DNA of 64,000 nt, taken from contig CAVYYK010000031.1 of NCBI GenBank assembly GCA_963772635.1, positions 1 through 64,000 on the forward strand. The letters are read 5' to 3'. Position numbers and translations under genes: made by a program. The notes beneath the pieces were generated by a model, which saw only the letters and a list, made by a program, of their open reading frames with translations, was not told the origin of the DNA and ran no database searches. Source of the DNA: JAUXFS01 sp963772635 (GTDB taxonomy: Bacteria; Pseudomonadota; Alphaproteobacteria; Rhodospirillales; Defluviicoccaceae). This document shows positions 46,990 to 56,372 of the stretch, piece after piece. Within the stretch, counting starts at the first letter, position 1; each line of letters begins with the position of its first letter.

Positions 46990-48666
46990 ATGTCAGTCCC
47001 GCCCTCCTCCACTCCCCGCCTCCGGCGCGACCGGCCGCCGGCCTGGTATCCGAAGGGGCGACAGGTCGATCCCACGGCGATCGAGGAGATCCGCGGGCTG
47101 CTCGGCGAGGAGCCGCGGCGCCGCGACCTGTTGATCGAACACCTGCACCGGATCCAGGACTGGTACGGCTGCATCACCGCCCGCCACATGGCGGCGCTCG
47201 CCGCCGAGATGCGCCTCGCCCAGGCCGAGGTCTACGAGGTCGCCAGCTTCTATGCCCATTTCGACGTGGTCCTCGAAGAAGAAACACCGCCGCCGCCGCT
47301 GACCGTGCGGGTATGCGACGGCATCGCCTGCGAACTCGCGGGAAGCCACGGCCTGCGGAATTCCCTGGCGGAGACCCTGGGTCCCGGCGTGCGGGTGATC
47401 CCGGCGCCCTGCGTCGGCGCTTGCGACAAGGCGCCGGTGGCGGTGGTCGGCAGGCGGCAGATCCACGCCGCCGACCTGGACTCCGTCGCGGCCGCGGCCC
47501 ACGGCGGCCTGACCAACCCCGAGGTGCCGCCGTTCACCGCCTTCGCCGAATACGTCGCCGACGGCGGCTACCGGACCCTGAAGGCGTTGCGGGCGGGGGA
47601 ACGAACCCTGGATTCGGCGGCCGAAACCATCGAAGCCTCGGGGCTGCGCGGGCTCGGCGGCGCCGGCTTTCCCAAGGGGCGCAAATGGCGCTTCGTCCGC
47701 CAGGCGCCGAAGCCGCGGCTGATCGCGGTCAACGCCGACGAGGGCGAGCCCGGCACCTTCAAGGACCGCTTCCTGCTGGAGAGCGACCCCCACCGGGTGC
47801 TCGAGGGCGCGCTGATCGCCGCCTGGGCGGTAGAGGCCGAGGCGATCTACATCTACGTCCGCGACGAGTACCCGGCGGCCCGCGCCCTGCTTGCCGACGA
47901 GATCGCCGAGGTCAAGGCGGCCGGGCTCGCCGACGGCGTCGAGATCCACCTCCGGCGCGGCGCCGGCGCCTACATCTGCGGCGAGGAATCGGCAATGCTG
48001 GAGAGCATCGAGGGCAAGCGCGGCCTGCCCCGCAATCGGCCGCCGTTCCCGGCGCAGAAGGGCCTGTTCGGCCGGCCGACCCTGATCAACAACGTCGAGA
48101 CCCTGTACTGGTTGCGCGACATCCTCGAGCGCGGCGCCGCCTGGTACCGGGACGCCGGCCGCCCCCGGTACTATTCGGTGTCCGGGCGGGTCAAGGTGCC
48201 GGGGGTCAAGCTGGCGCCGTCGACGGTGACCGCCCGCCAACTGATCGACGAGCATTCGGGCGGCATGCTCGACGGCCATACCTTCAAGGGCTACCTCCCC
48301 GGCGGCGCCTCCGGCGGTATCCTGCCGGCGGACAAGGCCGACCTGCCGCTCGACTTCGGCGCGCTGGACGACCACGGCTGCTTCGTCGGCTCCGGCGCGG
48401 TGGTGGTGCTGTCGGACCGGGACGACCTGCGCGCCGTGGTCCGCAATCTTCTCAAGTTCTTCGAGGACGAGAGCTGCGGCCAGTGCACCCCGTGCCGGGT
48501 CGGCTGCGAGAAGATGCTGGCGCTGCTCGACCGGCCGGCGTGGGACGTGGCGCTGATGAGAGAGCTCAGCCAAGCGATGCGCGACGCCTCGATCTGCGGC
48601 CTCGGCCAGGCGGCGCCGAATCCGGTGCTGAGCGCGCTCCGGTTTTTCGCGGAGGACGTGGGATGA
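46990..48666 (+). CDS. NAD-linked formate dehydrogenase, fused gamma-beta subunit (NuoE-NuoF type)
   Basis: The 558-residue protein joins a NuoE-like domain (2Fe-2S ligands in CDGIAC and CVGAC) to a NuoF-like diaphorase domain with the FMN/NADH motifs GLRGLGGAGFPKGRKW and GAGAYICGEESAMLESIEG and the 4Fe-4S motif CGQCTPCRVGC. It takes electrons from the molybdenum subunit and reduces NAD+. In fds-type enzymes these are separate genes (fdsG, fdsB); fused forms occur in some alphaproteobacteria. The stop overlaps the alpha subunit start (ATGA). Confidence 0.9.
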   Translation: MSVPPSSTPRLRRDRPPAWYPKGRQVDPTAIEEIRGLLGEEPRRRDLLIEHLHRIQDWYGCITARHMAALAAEMRLAQAEVYEVASFYAHFDVVLEEETPPPPLTVRVCDGIACELAGSHGLRNSLAETLGPGVRVIPAPCVGACDKAPVAVVGRRQIHAADLDSVAAAAHGGLTNPEVPPFTAFAEYVADGGYRTLKALRAGERTLDSAAETIEASGLRGLGGAGFPKGRKWRFVRQAPKPRLIAVNADEGEPGTFKDRFLLESDPHRVLEGALIAAWAVEAEAIYIYVRDEYPAARALLADEIAEVKAAGLADGVEIHLRRGAGAYICGEESAMLESIEGKRGLPRNRPPFPAQKGLFGRPTLINNVETLYWLRDILERGAAWYRDAGRPRYYSVSGRVKVPGVKLAPSTVTARQLIDEHSGGMLDGHTFKGYLPGGASGGILPADKADLPLDFGALDDHGCFVGSGAVVVLSDRDDLRAVVRNLLKFFEDESCGQCTPCRVGCEKMLALLDRPAWDVALMRELSQAMRDASICGLGQAAPNPVLSALRFFAEDVG

Positions 48667-51417
48667 GCGATCCGATCCGGTTCATTCTCGACGGCGAGGA
48701 GGTCGAGGCGCTCGCGGGCGAGACCCTGTGGCAGGTGGCGAAGCGGCGGGGCACCGTCATCCCTCACCTCTGCCACCGCGACGCCCCGGGCTACCGGCCC
48801 GACGGCAACTGCCGCGCCTGCATGGTCGAGATCGAGGGCGAGCGGGTGCTGGCGCCGTCGTGCCTGCGCAAGCCGGTCGCCGGGATGAAGGTGATCACCC
48901 AATCGGAGCGGGCAGCCACGGCGCGGCGGATGGTGCTGGAGCTTTTGCTCGCCGACCAGCCGGAGAAGACCGTCGCCCACGATCCCGGCTCGCTGCTGTG
49001 GCGCTGGATCGACGACGCCGGGCTCGCCGCCAGCCGGTTTCCGGCCCGCCGTCCCCCGCCGCCCGACAACAGCCATCCGGCGATGGCGGTCAATCTCGAC
49101 GCCTGCATCCACTGCAACCTCTGCGTCCGCGCCTGCCGGGAAGTCCAGGTCAACGACGTCATCGGCATGGCCGGCCGCGGCATCGGTTCCAGGATCGTCT
49201 TCGACTTCGGCGATCCGATGGGCCACAGCACCTGCGTCGCCTGCGGCGAATGCGTGCAGGCGTGCCCGACGGGGGCGCTGATGCCGGCGACGGTGCTCGA
49301 CTCAGCCGGCGTCCACACCGGGCCCGCCGACCGCCATGTGGAGTCGCTCTGCCCCTACTGCGGGGTCGGCTGCCAGCTCACCTACCACGTCCGCGACGAC
49401 AAGCTGCTTTACGTCGACGGCCGCGACGGCCCCGCCAACCGCAACCGGCTGTGCGTCAAGGGCCGCTTCGGTTTCGACTACGTCTCGCATCCGCACCGGC
49501 TGATGCGGCCGCTGATCCGCAAGGACGGCGTCGCCAAGGACCCCCACGAGAAACTCGATCCGGCCAACCCGCTCACCCACTTCCGCGAGGCGAGCTGGGA
49601 CGAGGCGCTGGAAAGGGCCGGCGGACGGGCTTTCGCGGATTCGCCAGCGCGACGGCGGCCGGGCGCTCGCCGGGTTCGGTTCGGCCAAGGGCTCCAACGA
49701 GGAAGCCTACCTGTTCCAGAAGCTGGTGCGCGCCGGCTTCGGCACCAACAACGTCGACCACTGCACGCGCCTCTGCCACGCGTCGTCGGTGGCGGCATTG
49801 CTGGAGGGCATCGGCTCGGCGGCGGTGACCGCGCCGTTCACCGCCGCGCTCGACGCCGACGTCATCGTCGTCATCGGCGCCCGGCCGTCGCAGAACCATC
49901 CGGTCGCCGCCACCTTCATCAAGAACGCGGCGAAGGACGGCGCCACCCTGATCGTCATCGATCCCCGCGGCCAGGGGCTGACCCGCCACGCCGATTTCAT
50001 GCTGCAGTTCGAGCCCGGCACCGACGTGGCGCTGCTCAACGCGATGATCCACACGATCATCGAGGAGGACCTCGTCGACCGCCAGTACATCGCCGGCTTC
50101 ACCGACGGGTTCGCCGAGCTGGCGGCGCGGGTCAAGGACTTCCCGCCCGAGAAGATGGCCGCCGTCTGCGGCATCGACGCCGAGACCATCCGCACCGTCG
50201 CCCGCACCTACGCCCGCGCCGAGAAGTCGATCCTCTTCTGGGGGATGGGCATCTCCCAGCATGTGCATGGCACCGACAACGCCCGTTGCCTGATCGCGCT
50301 GGCGCTGATCACCGGACAGGTCGGCCGCCCGGGCACCGGCCTGCATCCGCTGCGCGGCCAGAACAACGTCCAGGGCGCCTCCGACGTCGGGCTGATCCCG
50401 ATGTTCTATCCCGATTACGTGTCGGTCGAGGGCGCCGAGACCCGTGAGCGCTACGAGGCGTTTTGGGGGGCGGAACTCGACCCCAAGCGCGGGCTGACGG
50501 TGGTCGAGATCGTCGACGCCGTCCTCGCCGGTACGATCCGCGGGATGTATATCATGGGCGAGAACCCGGCGATGTCCGACCCCGACGCCCAGCACGCCCG
50601 CGACGCGCTGGCGTCGTTGGAGCATCTGGTCGTCCAGGACATCTTCCTCACCGAGACCGCGTTCCTCGCCGACGTGGTGCTGCCGGCGTCGGCGTTCCCG
50701 GAGAAGACCGGCACCTTCACCAACACCAACCGCCAGGTCCAGCTCGCCCGCCCGGCGCTGGCGCTGCCCGGCGACACCCGCCAGGACTGGTGGATCATCC
50801 AGGAGATCGCCCGGCGCATCGGCCTCGACTGGACCTACGGCCATCCCCGCGACGTCTTTGCCGAGATGCGCCAAGTGATGCCGTCGATCAAGGGGATTAC
50901 CTGGGACAGGCTCGAGCGCGAGGATTCGGTCACCTACCCGTGCGACGCCGAGGACGAACCGGGCCACGAGATCCTGTTCGGCGACGGTTTCCCGACGGCG
51001 GACGGCCGCGGCCGGCTGGTCGCCACCGACCTGGTGCCTCCCGCCGAGTTGCCCGACGACGCCTATCCGATGGTGCTGAGCACCGGCCGGCTGCTCGAGC
51101 ACTGGCACACCGGCGCGATCACCCGGCGCGCCGGCGTGCTCGACGCCCTCGAGCCCGAGCCGGTCGCCAGCCTCAACCCGCGCCAGCTCGAAAGCCTCGG
51201 CATCGCCGCCGGCGAGCGGGTGACGGTGAGCACCCGGCGCGGCGCCGTCGAGGTGACCACCCGCGCCGACCGCGACGTCCCCGAAGGCATGGTGTTCATG
51301 CCGTTCTGCTTCACCGAGGCCGCCGCCAACCTGCTGACCAACCCCCAGCTCGACCCGTTCGGCAAGATCCCCGAGTTCAAGTTCTGCGCCGCCCGCGTGG
51401 AGAAGAGCCTGACCTGA
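48663..51417 (+). CDS. Formate dehydrogenase alpha (molybdenum) subunit, one frameshift here
   Basis: Mended length is 917 residues. The N-terminus has a 2Fe-2S domain (GYRPDGNCRACMVEIEGE), then ferredoxin-like 4Fe-4S motifs (CIHCNLCVRAC, CVACGECVQACPTGAL), then the catalytic domain with CPYCGVGC, NRLCVKGRFG, FGTNNVDHCTRLCHASSV with Cys in place of selenocysteine, and a final molybdopterin dinucleotide-binding domain (PMVLSTGRLLEHWHTGAITR). It oxidises formate to CO2. The frame breaks at about 49620, where one G too many turns ERAADGLSRI into another frame; total length is 3n+1. I regard the gene as intact in nature. Confidence 0.92.
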
Positions 51418-51527
51418 GGTTTATTGCACCCGTTCGGGGCAGAAAATTTGCGGTTTCTGTGATCCAGTTCACAGAGCACGCCGCCCCAAGGGCTTACCCT
51501 CCAATCCGGATGTGGACGGAGGAACCC

Positions 51528-51605
51528 ATGAACATCACGATCGAGCAACTGGTCACCGGCGTTGTCCTGTGGCTCGCCATCATCGCCATCTTCGCGGTTC
51601 TCTGA
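51528..51605 (+). CDS. 25-residue membrane microprotein behind formate dehydrogenase
   Basis: ATG 51528 lies five bases after GGAGGA. The product (MNITIEQLVTG.. then VVLWLAIIAIFAVL) is almost wholly one membrane helix. It starts 110 bases after the alpha subunit and precedes two more tiny frames with ribosome sites. Function unknown. Confidence 0.58.
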   Translation: MNITIEQLVTGVVLWLAIIAIFAVL

Positions 51606-51649
51606 ACCGCCCACACCGGCGCAATCACACCGTAGGGGGGACGGATACC

Positions 51650-51742
51650 ATGCGGAGTTTTCTACAGGAAAAATGGTTGGAGCTGCTGATCCTCGCCGCC
51701 ATCGGCATCGCCTGGACGGTGACCGCCGTCTGGGCTGTTTAG
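51650..51742 (+). CDS. 30-residue membrane microprotein, paralogue of the one at 27556
   Basis: ATG 51650 follows AGGGGGGACGG. The product starts MRSFLQEKWLEL and continues as one membrane helix (LILAAIGIAWTVTAVWAV). It shares MRxFLxEKWxELxIL and the GI-W centre with the microprotein at 27556. It could be an accessory or stabilising peptide of a membrane complex; its neighbour is formate dehydrogenase, the paralogue's is not. Confidence 0.68.
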   Translation: MRSFLQEKWLELLILAAIGIAWTVTAVWAV

Positions 51743-51799
51743 GGTGCGGCCCGGCCAACGGACACAGGCAACAACTCACCAGACCAGAAGGGACCGAGC

Positions 51800-51886
51800 A
51801 TGACACGAATTCTCGCCAGGCTTATCACCGTGGTCATGATCTTTTCGATGGAGAGCGGCAGGAAGCGTCGCTTCCGGCGTCATTGA
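51800..51886 (+). CDS. 28-residue basic peptide with a short hydrophobic helix
   Basis: ATG 51800 follows AGAAGGGA. The product (MTRILARLITVVMIFSM.. then GRKRRFRRH) has one hydrophobic segment and a strongly basic tail. It is the third tiny frame in a row after formate dehydrogenase. Evidence is only position and ribosome site, so confidence is moderate. Confidence 0.45.
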   Translation: MTRILARLITVVMIFSMESGRKRRFRRH

Positions 51887-52056
51887 ACGCTCCCTCGGCC
51901 GATCGCGGACGGGCGTCCAAGGCGGCGGTGTCAGGCGATTGCCCTATCTGTACAGGCCGACGAAATCGGGTCGGAAGCCGACACTCGGCGGAGAGGTTCC
52001 GGAACGGACCCATTCAATAGTGCACGGTCTTCGCGAAGGATGTTCCCCGGCGGGAC

Positions 52057-52260
52057 CTACCTCGATCGCGCCGCGCCACGTCTCGCCCCGGCGAAGTTCT
52101 TGTTGCCCACATTCATCGCCGGACTTTTTATCGAACCCGCTCCCGGATCGAACTGCCCCGGCCGGATCTTGTCGTCATGTCCGTCGGTGTTGGCTTCCCG
52201 TTTTCCGGTCTTCCGCGCCGCGTTCGCCTTTGCCCGTTGGCGCGCCTTGGCTTTGGTCAT
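52057..52260 (-). CDS. Small basic conserved protein, 67 residues
   Basis: ATG 52260 follows GAGGA. The product starts MTKAKARQRAKANAARK and ends SIKSPAMNVGNKNFAGARRG, with KIRPGQFDPGAGSIK in the middle. Short lysine/arginine-rich proteins with this IRPGQFxPG core are widespread in alphaproteobacteria and have no assigned function. They are probably unstructured and may bind nucleic acid. Confidence 0.72.
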   Translation of the reverse strand: MTKAKARQRAKANAARKTGKREANTDGHDDKIRPGQFDPGAGSIKSPAMNVGNKNFAGARRGAARSR

Positions 52261-52498
52261 GTGTTCCTCGCCTTTCAAAGGTGTTTAGGGCCTTCATCGC
52301 CTCTGCCCCAAGGGCCTCATTATACGCCGACCTCGGCGGCTTTGGCTTCCGATAAACTTCAGTCGCGCAATGTGCCCGCCTGCCGGGTTCGCTGTTCACC
52401 AACAACGCTCGCAATTAATATGGGATCTTGCGGCCCAGTCGATCACCGTTGGCGCGCGCGCCTAATACCGACGGTGACCGTCGCTAAGGGTCCAGAGC

Positions 52499-53063
52499 CT
52501 AGTATTTTCCGTAAAACAGCGAAACGTCGAAATAACACTCTTGGAGCTGATCCCGTGCTGGACCCTGGACCTCGAAAACATCGAAATGTTTTTCGCCAAT
52601 AGAAACGAGTTTCTGCTTTACGAACTTTCAGCTTTGAGGCATCAAGTAAGAAAGTATTCTTCTTCAATAGCTGATGACAGTCAGGGCTGTTTCGGGACTT
52701 CTGCCATCACCGGACTGGCAAATCAAGTTGTACAGGCGCATCCAGAGGAAGCGATGGAAGTCGGCGTGCGCGGGGTGATCAAACTCTCTGTGGCAAATGG
52801 CTGCGACCGCATGCGCCCCGCCGTTGGTAAAGTCCGTCTCCAGGATTCGGTTCGCCAGGGTCAGCGCTTTCCTGAGATCGCCCTTTTCAACGGCGAGGGC
52901 GGCGTCCCGGGCAAGTATTTCGGGTTCGTAGGGGCGGTATTAGGGCGAGGCCATGTAGGCGAGCTCGCAAGGCGGTCAAGTCGACGGTCCTCTCGCCGTC
53001 GATGACCCGTTGGCGCAGGCCCTCATACTCCGAGACCGGTTGTCTCTTGCGATTTCCAAACAT
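52499..53063 (-). pseudogene. DUF4919-family gene broken by several frameshifts
   Basis: The segments appear in order on the minus strand but in different frames: MFGNRKRQPVSEYEGLRQRV with DGERTVDLTALR, then VEKGDLRKALTLANRILETD, FDHPAHADFHRFLWMRLYN and GDGRSPETALTVIS, then EKHFDVFEVQGPARDQLQ and CYFDVSLFYGKY to a stop at 52499. That is the full DUF4919 layout. At least three indels and one internal stop separate them. Either a true pseudogene or a very poor stretch of consensus. Confidence 0.7.
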
Positions 53064-53086
53064 CGGCAGATCCACGTGAGTGCGGT

Positions 53087-54004
53087 TTAAAGGACGCTAG
53101 GCGGCTCTTCCGTCGCCAAAATGGTGGCGCTATAGCGTGAACATCCGATTAACGTGCGCTCGCCGCCGCTCCGCTGGAGACGCTTATCCTTCCCGCGGTC
53201 CAACAGACATAGTCGAGACGAAACAGGCCGGCAGCCGCGCGAACGGTCTTGCGATCTTTGGTGTCGTTGACCGCCCCTGCCACGGCCCAGCGACAACGCA
53301 CGCCATCGATCCGGTTTTTGGCGTCCCGGCCGATCACTGTTGGCAGCCCGGCTTGACAGCCCTAGGACCACGGGAACCGCGACCTCGTTGCGGCGCAAGG
53401 CGGGGATCGTCCACGGCGGGTCGTAGAACATCGTCAGTGGCTCGCCGTCCGGACGCCACGCGGATCCCGCGAGGACCTCGTCGAGAGCCTGTGAACGGCG
53501 GGCGATGGTGTCCGGACTCCTCGAGCCGCTAAACCGAAGAACGGCGATCGTCCGTTCGGGGACCTCGACGATGCGGACAGCGGGATCGGTCGGTTGCGGC
53601 GCCGTCTCCAGGGTGTAGTCGGCGGGCAGGAAGAACCGCATGGTGAACGCGCCCGATGCCCCGACCCGTGTCTCGACCGGCGCGGTCATCGCGACCTTCT
53701 CGGGCCCGGCGGCGGTCTCGACCGGTGAGGTCATCGCCACCTTCGCCCGTGATTGGTTGGCGCCGGAGATATAATCGAAGAGCGTCCGAAACGCCTTGTT
53801 CCGTCCCCCTTCCTCGTCGGCGGCCGTGACCGACGTCTCGGCAACCAGCCGGGAGGGATAGCGGCGAACCTCGGTGTCTTCCGACAGTTGGGCGATCACC
53901 GCGTAGGAAGCCTGCTCGGTTCCGGACCGGATACCGAAGACCGAGCAAGCGGACAGCAACAGCGCGCACATAATTGACCCCAATAACCCCACCGGTCGCA
54001 TCAT
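53087..54004 (-). CDS. SOUL-family heme-binding-like lipoprotein, C-terminus probably read-through
   Basis: From ATG 54004 (GGAG five bases upstream) the product has a lipoprotein signal (LLGSIMCALLLSACSVFG) and a SOUL domain: YAVIAQLSEDTEVRRYPSRL, RTLFDYISGANQ, VAMTSPVETAAGPEKVAMTA, TMRFFLPADYTLE, TIAVLRFSGSRSPDTIARRS and PLTMFYDPPWTIPALRRNEV. Family members normally end just after RRNEV. Here the frame runs on for about 100 residues of arginine-rich sequence; one indel near 53365 would give a stop. Periplasmic, role in haem binding inferred from family. Confidence 0.75.
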   Translation of the reverse strand: MMRPVGLLGSIMCALLLSACSVFGIRSGTEQASYAVIAQLSEDTEVRRYPSRLVAETSVTAADEEGGRNKAFRTLFDYISGANQSRAKVAMTSPVETAAGPEKVAMTAPVETRVGASGAFTMRFFLPADYTLETAPQPTDPAVRIVEVPERTIAVLRFSGSRSPDTIARRSQALDEVLAGSAWRPDGEPLTMFYDPPWTIPALRRNEVAVPVVLGLSSRAANSDRPGRQKPDRWRALSLGRGRGGQRHQRSQDRSRGCRPVSSRLCLLDRGKDKRLQRSGGERTLIGCSRYSATILATEEPPSVL

Positions 54005-54275
54005 CGAGCTCCATACGGCACAGTTCACGATGCGACACTATACGCGGACAGGCGGATCCCGGTTCACAAAGCCCGTCGCCGTTAGTAGTCCGGCGGCCGA
54101 CCGAGCCAATGTCAATCTCGAATCCAATAGGCGACACGCGGCGAAGGTGTTCGATCGCGCGAGCAAACGGACTCCGCCGATGCCTCTTCCCTTTCATCGA
54201 CGGCTTCTTCACTATGGCGCGGACTCACGTCTCGAAGGCACGACTGCCGAAAAATCCCTCTGCATTGAAGGTGTC

Positions 54276-54585
54276 GTTCAATGGGTGATTTCTACGATCC
54301 GGATCTCGGCGCCACGCCGGACGATCCCTTCGCAAGGGACGCCGGCGGAAAGCTGGTGCGCCGATCGTTCTGGCTCGATATGAGCGATCGGACATTGGTG
54401 CTCGCCATGACCCAAGGCGTGGGCGCCAATCTGACCAATGAACATAAGCGACAACATTTGCGGGATCTGGGCCGGGAGCACCTCATCGATCAGGTGTGCA
54501 TTCAGGAGATCCTGCCTCCCGAAAAGTAGCGGCCCGGCCAAATCGCCGCCGCAACAAAGACAACCTCTCCGCTCGAAGTTCGGCT
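54276..54585. repeat. 310-bp direct repeat, copy 1
   Basis: It is about 97% identical to 56060-56369, in the same orientation. It encloses the 82-residue gene and about 55 bases downstream of it. Confidence 0.9.
54281..54529 (+). CDS. 82-residue protein of unknown function, copy 1
   Basis: The product starts MGDFYDPDLGATPDDPFARD, then KLVRRSFWLDMSDRTLVLAM and TNEHKRQHLRDLGREHLIDQ, ending ILPPEK. I do not recognise it. It is probably soluble. The second copy at 56065 differs at five bases within the frame, four of them synonymous and one Glu-to-Gly, which supports selection on the protein. No transposase or terminal repeats flank it. Confidence 0.6.
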   Translation: MGDFYDPDLGATPDDPFARDAGGKLVRRSFWLDMSDRTLVLAMTQGVGANLTNEHKRQHLRDLGREHLIDQVCIQEILPPEK

Positions 54586-54737
54586 TGGTGCAGGAAAGCG
54601 GCGGTCGCCCGGCCCGGCTTCTCGAGCGCTCTGTTGGCCAGGAGCGCTCGTATCGCGATCTGCTCGCCAACGTGCCCGAAGAGGATTTCGAGGCGCCGCG
54701 GGCCGATACCGGCCGAGAGGCAGTTGAACGCGTCGCG

Positions 54738-54770
54738 CAAAAGAAAATGGCGGCTCCGAAGAGCCGCCAT
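54738..54770 (-). terminator. Intrinsic terminator with TTCG loop behind the PEP-CTERM gene
   Basis: On the minus strand ATGGCGGCTC and GAGCCGCCAT form a perfect 10-bp stem closed by TTCG, followed by TTTTCTTTT. It lies 24 bases after the PEP-CTERM stop. Confidence 0.88.
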
Positions 54771-54793
54771 CCGAAAAGGATAATGAGGCAGGA

Positions 54794-55500
54794 TCAGGCC
54801 GCAGCCTTTCTCCGATAGCCGACGCCGAGCAGGCCGAGCATAGCCGAGCCGAACAGCCACACCGCGCCGGGGATGGGAACGACAGTGGTGATTATTGACG
54901 AAACTCTCGCTGCCGCCGTTGGCAAGATCCCTGCACGTGAATGCCGATACGCAGGTTTCCGTCGCCCAACGCGGCAATCGTGTCACGCAAAGGTTTGCCC
55001 ACCTATGCAAGTTGAAGACGATCTCCAGCGGAGTCTCATCCCGGATTGACGCCGTTCGCTGGACCGGTATCGGCGTCGGCCCGAGAAACCCTGCGTGGTC
55101 ACGAAAGCAGTTGCCGCGGAAGCTGGCGCCGATCGGACAGAATGGGCCGCGATGTTGCGAATGGCAAAGAATCTACTCCGGCGTCGCCACCGTTCACATC
55201 ATCGGCGTCGATAAGGCCACGCGATGGCGAGCAGAGTTCCGTCGTCGAAGTAGACTGTCGGCTATGCGACGCCGGCGGACCGTGTTCGTGAAGTCGAAAA
55301 GACACCTGGTCATGCCACCATAGTCGTAACGTCCACGAACATCTGAGCCTCGCCGATCGCCGCGTCGGCTGGCGCTAGTGTTCGTTATGTTATAGAAGCC
55401 CGTAAGTCATAGTCGCTGTTGCCTGGGTCGGGATCAGACCGACAACAACCCACGCCGCGAGAGCACCGGCCGCAGCCGCCGCACTCAAAAACCTCCTCAT
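54794..55500 (-). pseudogene. PEP-CTERM sorted exported protein, broken by many frameshifts
   Basis: The gene has AAGGAG before ATG 55500 and a signal peptide (MRRFLSAAAAAGALAAWVVV). Later pieces in changing frames read FYNITNTSAS, PTVYFDDGTLLAIA, VNGGDAGVDSL, LRDTIAALGDGNLRIGIHVQ and NGGSESFVNN. The end is a clear sorting signal, VPIPGAVWLFGSAMLGLLGV followed by GYRRKAAA, at 54794-54893. This is a known type of exosortase substrate in proteobacteria with extracellular polysaccharide. At least five indels are needed to join the pieces. Its terminator at 54738 is intact. No exosortase gene is in the window. Confidence 0.75.
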
Positions 55501-56059
55501 AACCTGTTCTCCTTCCATTACCTGGTGCTATGATCTGGCACCAAGCCAAAATCCCACGATTATGGAAAACTACCATGTCCGCCCGCGATTTGCATTAACA
55601 AAAATTAACGTTTCGCGAAAAAGTGACCTTGGTTCAAAGGGTTAACCCGTTTGGGGGATGCGGGAGAGAGGGTGGCTTGCTCGACGAAACATCGATCATC
55701 GGGGCCAAGTACCTCTATTAAACAGACAATTTCCGGCCGCGAGGTCGGGGATGCGACGGCGGCGGAAATGTTCGGTCGGATCGGCGCCCGGACAGGCACG
55801 CCGGTGCGGCGGAGATGCGGCGGCCCGCGGGGATGTCGCCGAGCAGGAAACCATGAGCGGTTGTCCGATCCCGGTCCGTCCCCGCCTTCGCAAAGATTGA
55901 TCGGATCAGCGAAAGCCAGGATCTGAGGCCTGCCTCCCTTTCCTTCCCGGAGGACCTGAACGATCCCGTTGCCTTTCAAGGTACGAAGCAACTGGGACAA
56001 CGCTTGGCGGCTTGGGGCGTGATCGCCCTTGAAGGAAATGTCGCTGCGCTGAGGGCTTG
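55501..56059. other. Gene-poor stretch upstream of the PEP-CTERM pseudogene
   Basis: It holds an inverted repeat TGGTGC-N9-GCACCA at 55523-55543 close to the PEP-CTERM start, and TTAACAAAAATTAAC (a CtrA-like pair with spacing 6 not 7) at about 55594-55608. A minus-strand remnant (SRQALSQLLRTLKGNGIVQV, GKGGRPQILAFADPINL) near 55920-56040 looks like a protein C-terminus cut off by the repeat at 56060; I cannot name it. Confidence 0.4.
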
Positions 56060-56369
56060 GTTCAATGGGTGATTTCTACGATCCGGATCTCGGCGCCACG
56101 CCGGACGATCCCTTCGCAAGGGACGCCGGCGGAAAGCTGGTGCGCCGATCCTTCTGGCTCGATATGAGCGATCGCACATTGGTGCTCGCCATGACCCAAG
56201 GCGTGGGGGCCAATCTGACCAATGAACATAAGCGACAACATTTGAGGGATCTGGGCCGGGGGCACCTCATCGATCAGGTGTGCATTCAGGAGATCCTGCC
56301 TCCCGAAAAGTAGCGGCCCGGCCAAATCGCCGCTGCAACAAAGACAACCTCTCCGCTCGCGGTTCGGCT
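56060..56369. repeat. 310-bp direct repeat, copy 2
   Basis: It matches 54276-54585 and ends four bases before the 3' end of the tRNA-Val gene. Confidence 0.9.
56065..56313 (+). CDS. 82-residue protein of unknown function, copy 2
   Basis: Identical to the copy at 54281 except Gly for Glu in the LGRGHLIDQ segment. The other four differences are silent (Ser, Arg, Gly and Arg codons). The start context differs only outside the repeat. It lies next to a tRNA gene, a common landing site for integrating DNA, but no integrase is visible. Confidence 0.6.
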   Translation: MGDFYDPDLGATPDDPFARDAGGKLVRRSFWLDMSDRTLVLAMTQGVGANLTNEHKRQHLRDLGRGHLIDQVCIQEILPPEK

Positions 56370-56372
56370 GGA

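Noticed and set aside
47313..49828. Long alternative-frame readings across formate dehydrogenase
   Set aside because: Arginine-rich shadows; the true frames carry all iron-sulfur and molybdopterin motifs.
53149..53337. Short minus-strand frame possibly from a transposase
   Set aside because: No recognisable transposase motif; it overlaps the read-through tail of the SOUL gene.
54582..54818. Plus-strand frame after repeat copy 1
   Set aside because: It runs through the terminator hairpin of the PEP-CTERM gene and has no ribosome site.
55523..55570. Sigma54 promoter for the PEP-CTERM gene
   Set aside because: A TGGC..GC pair is present but the spacing does not fit the -24/-12 rule.
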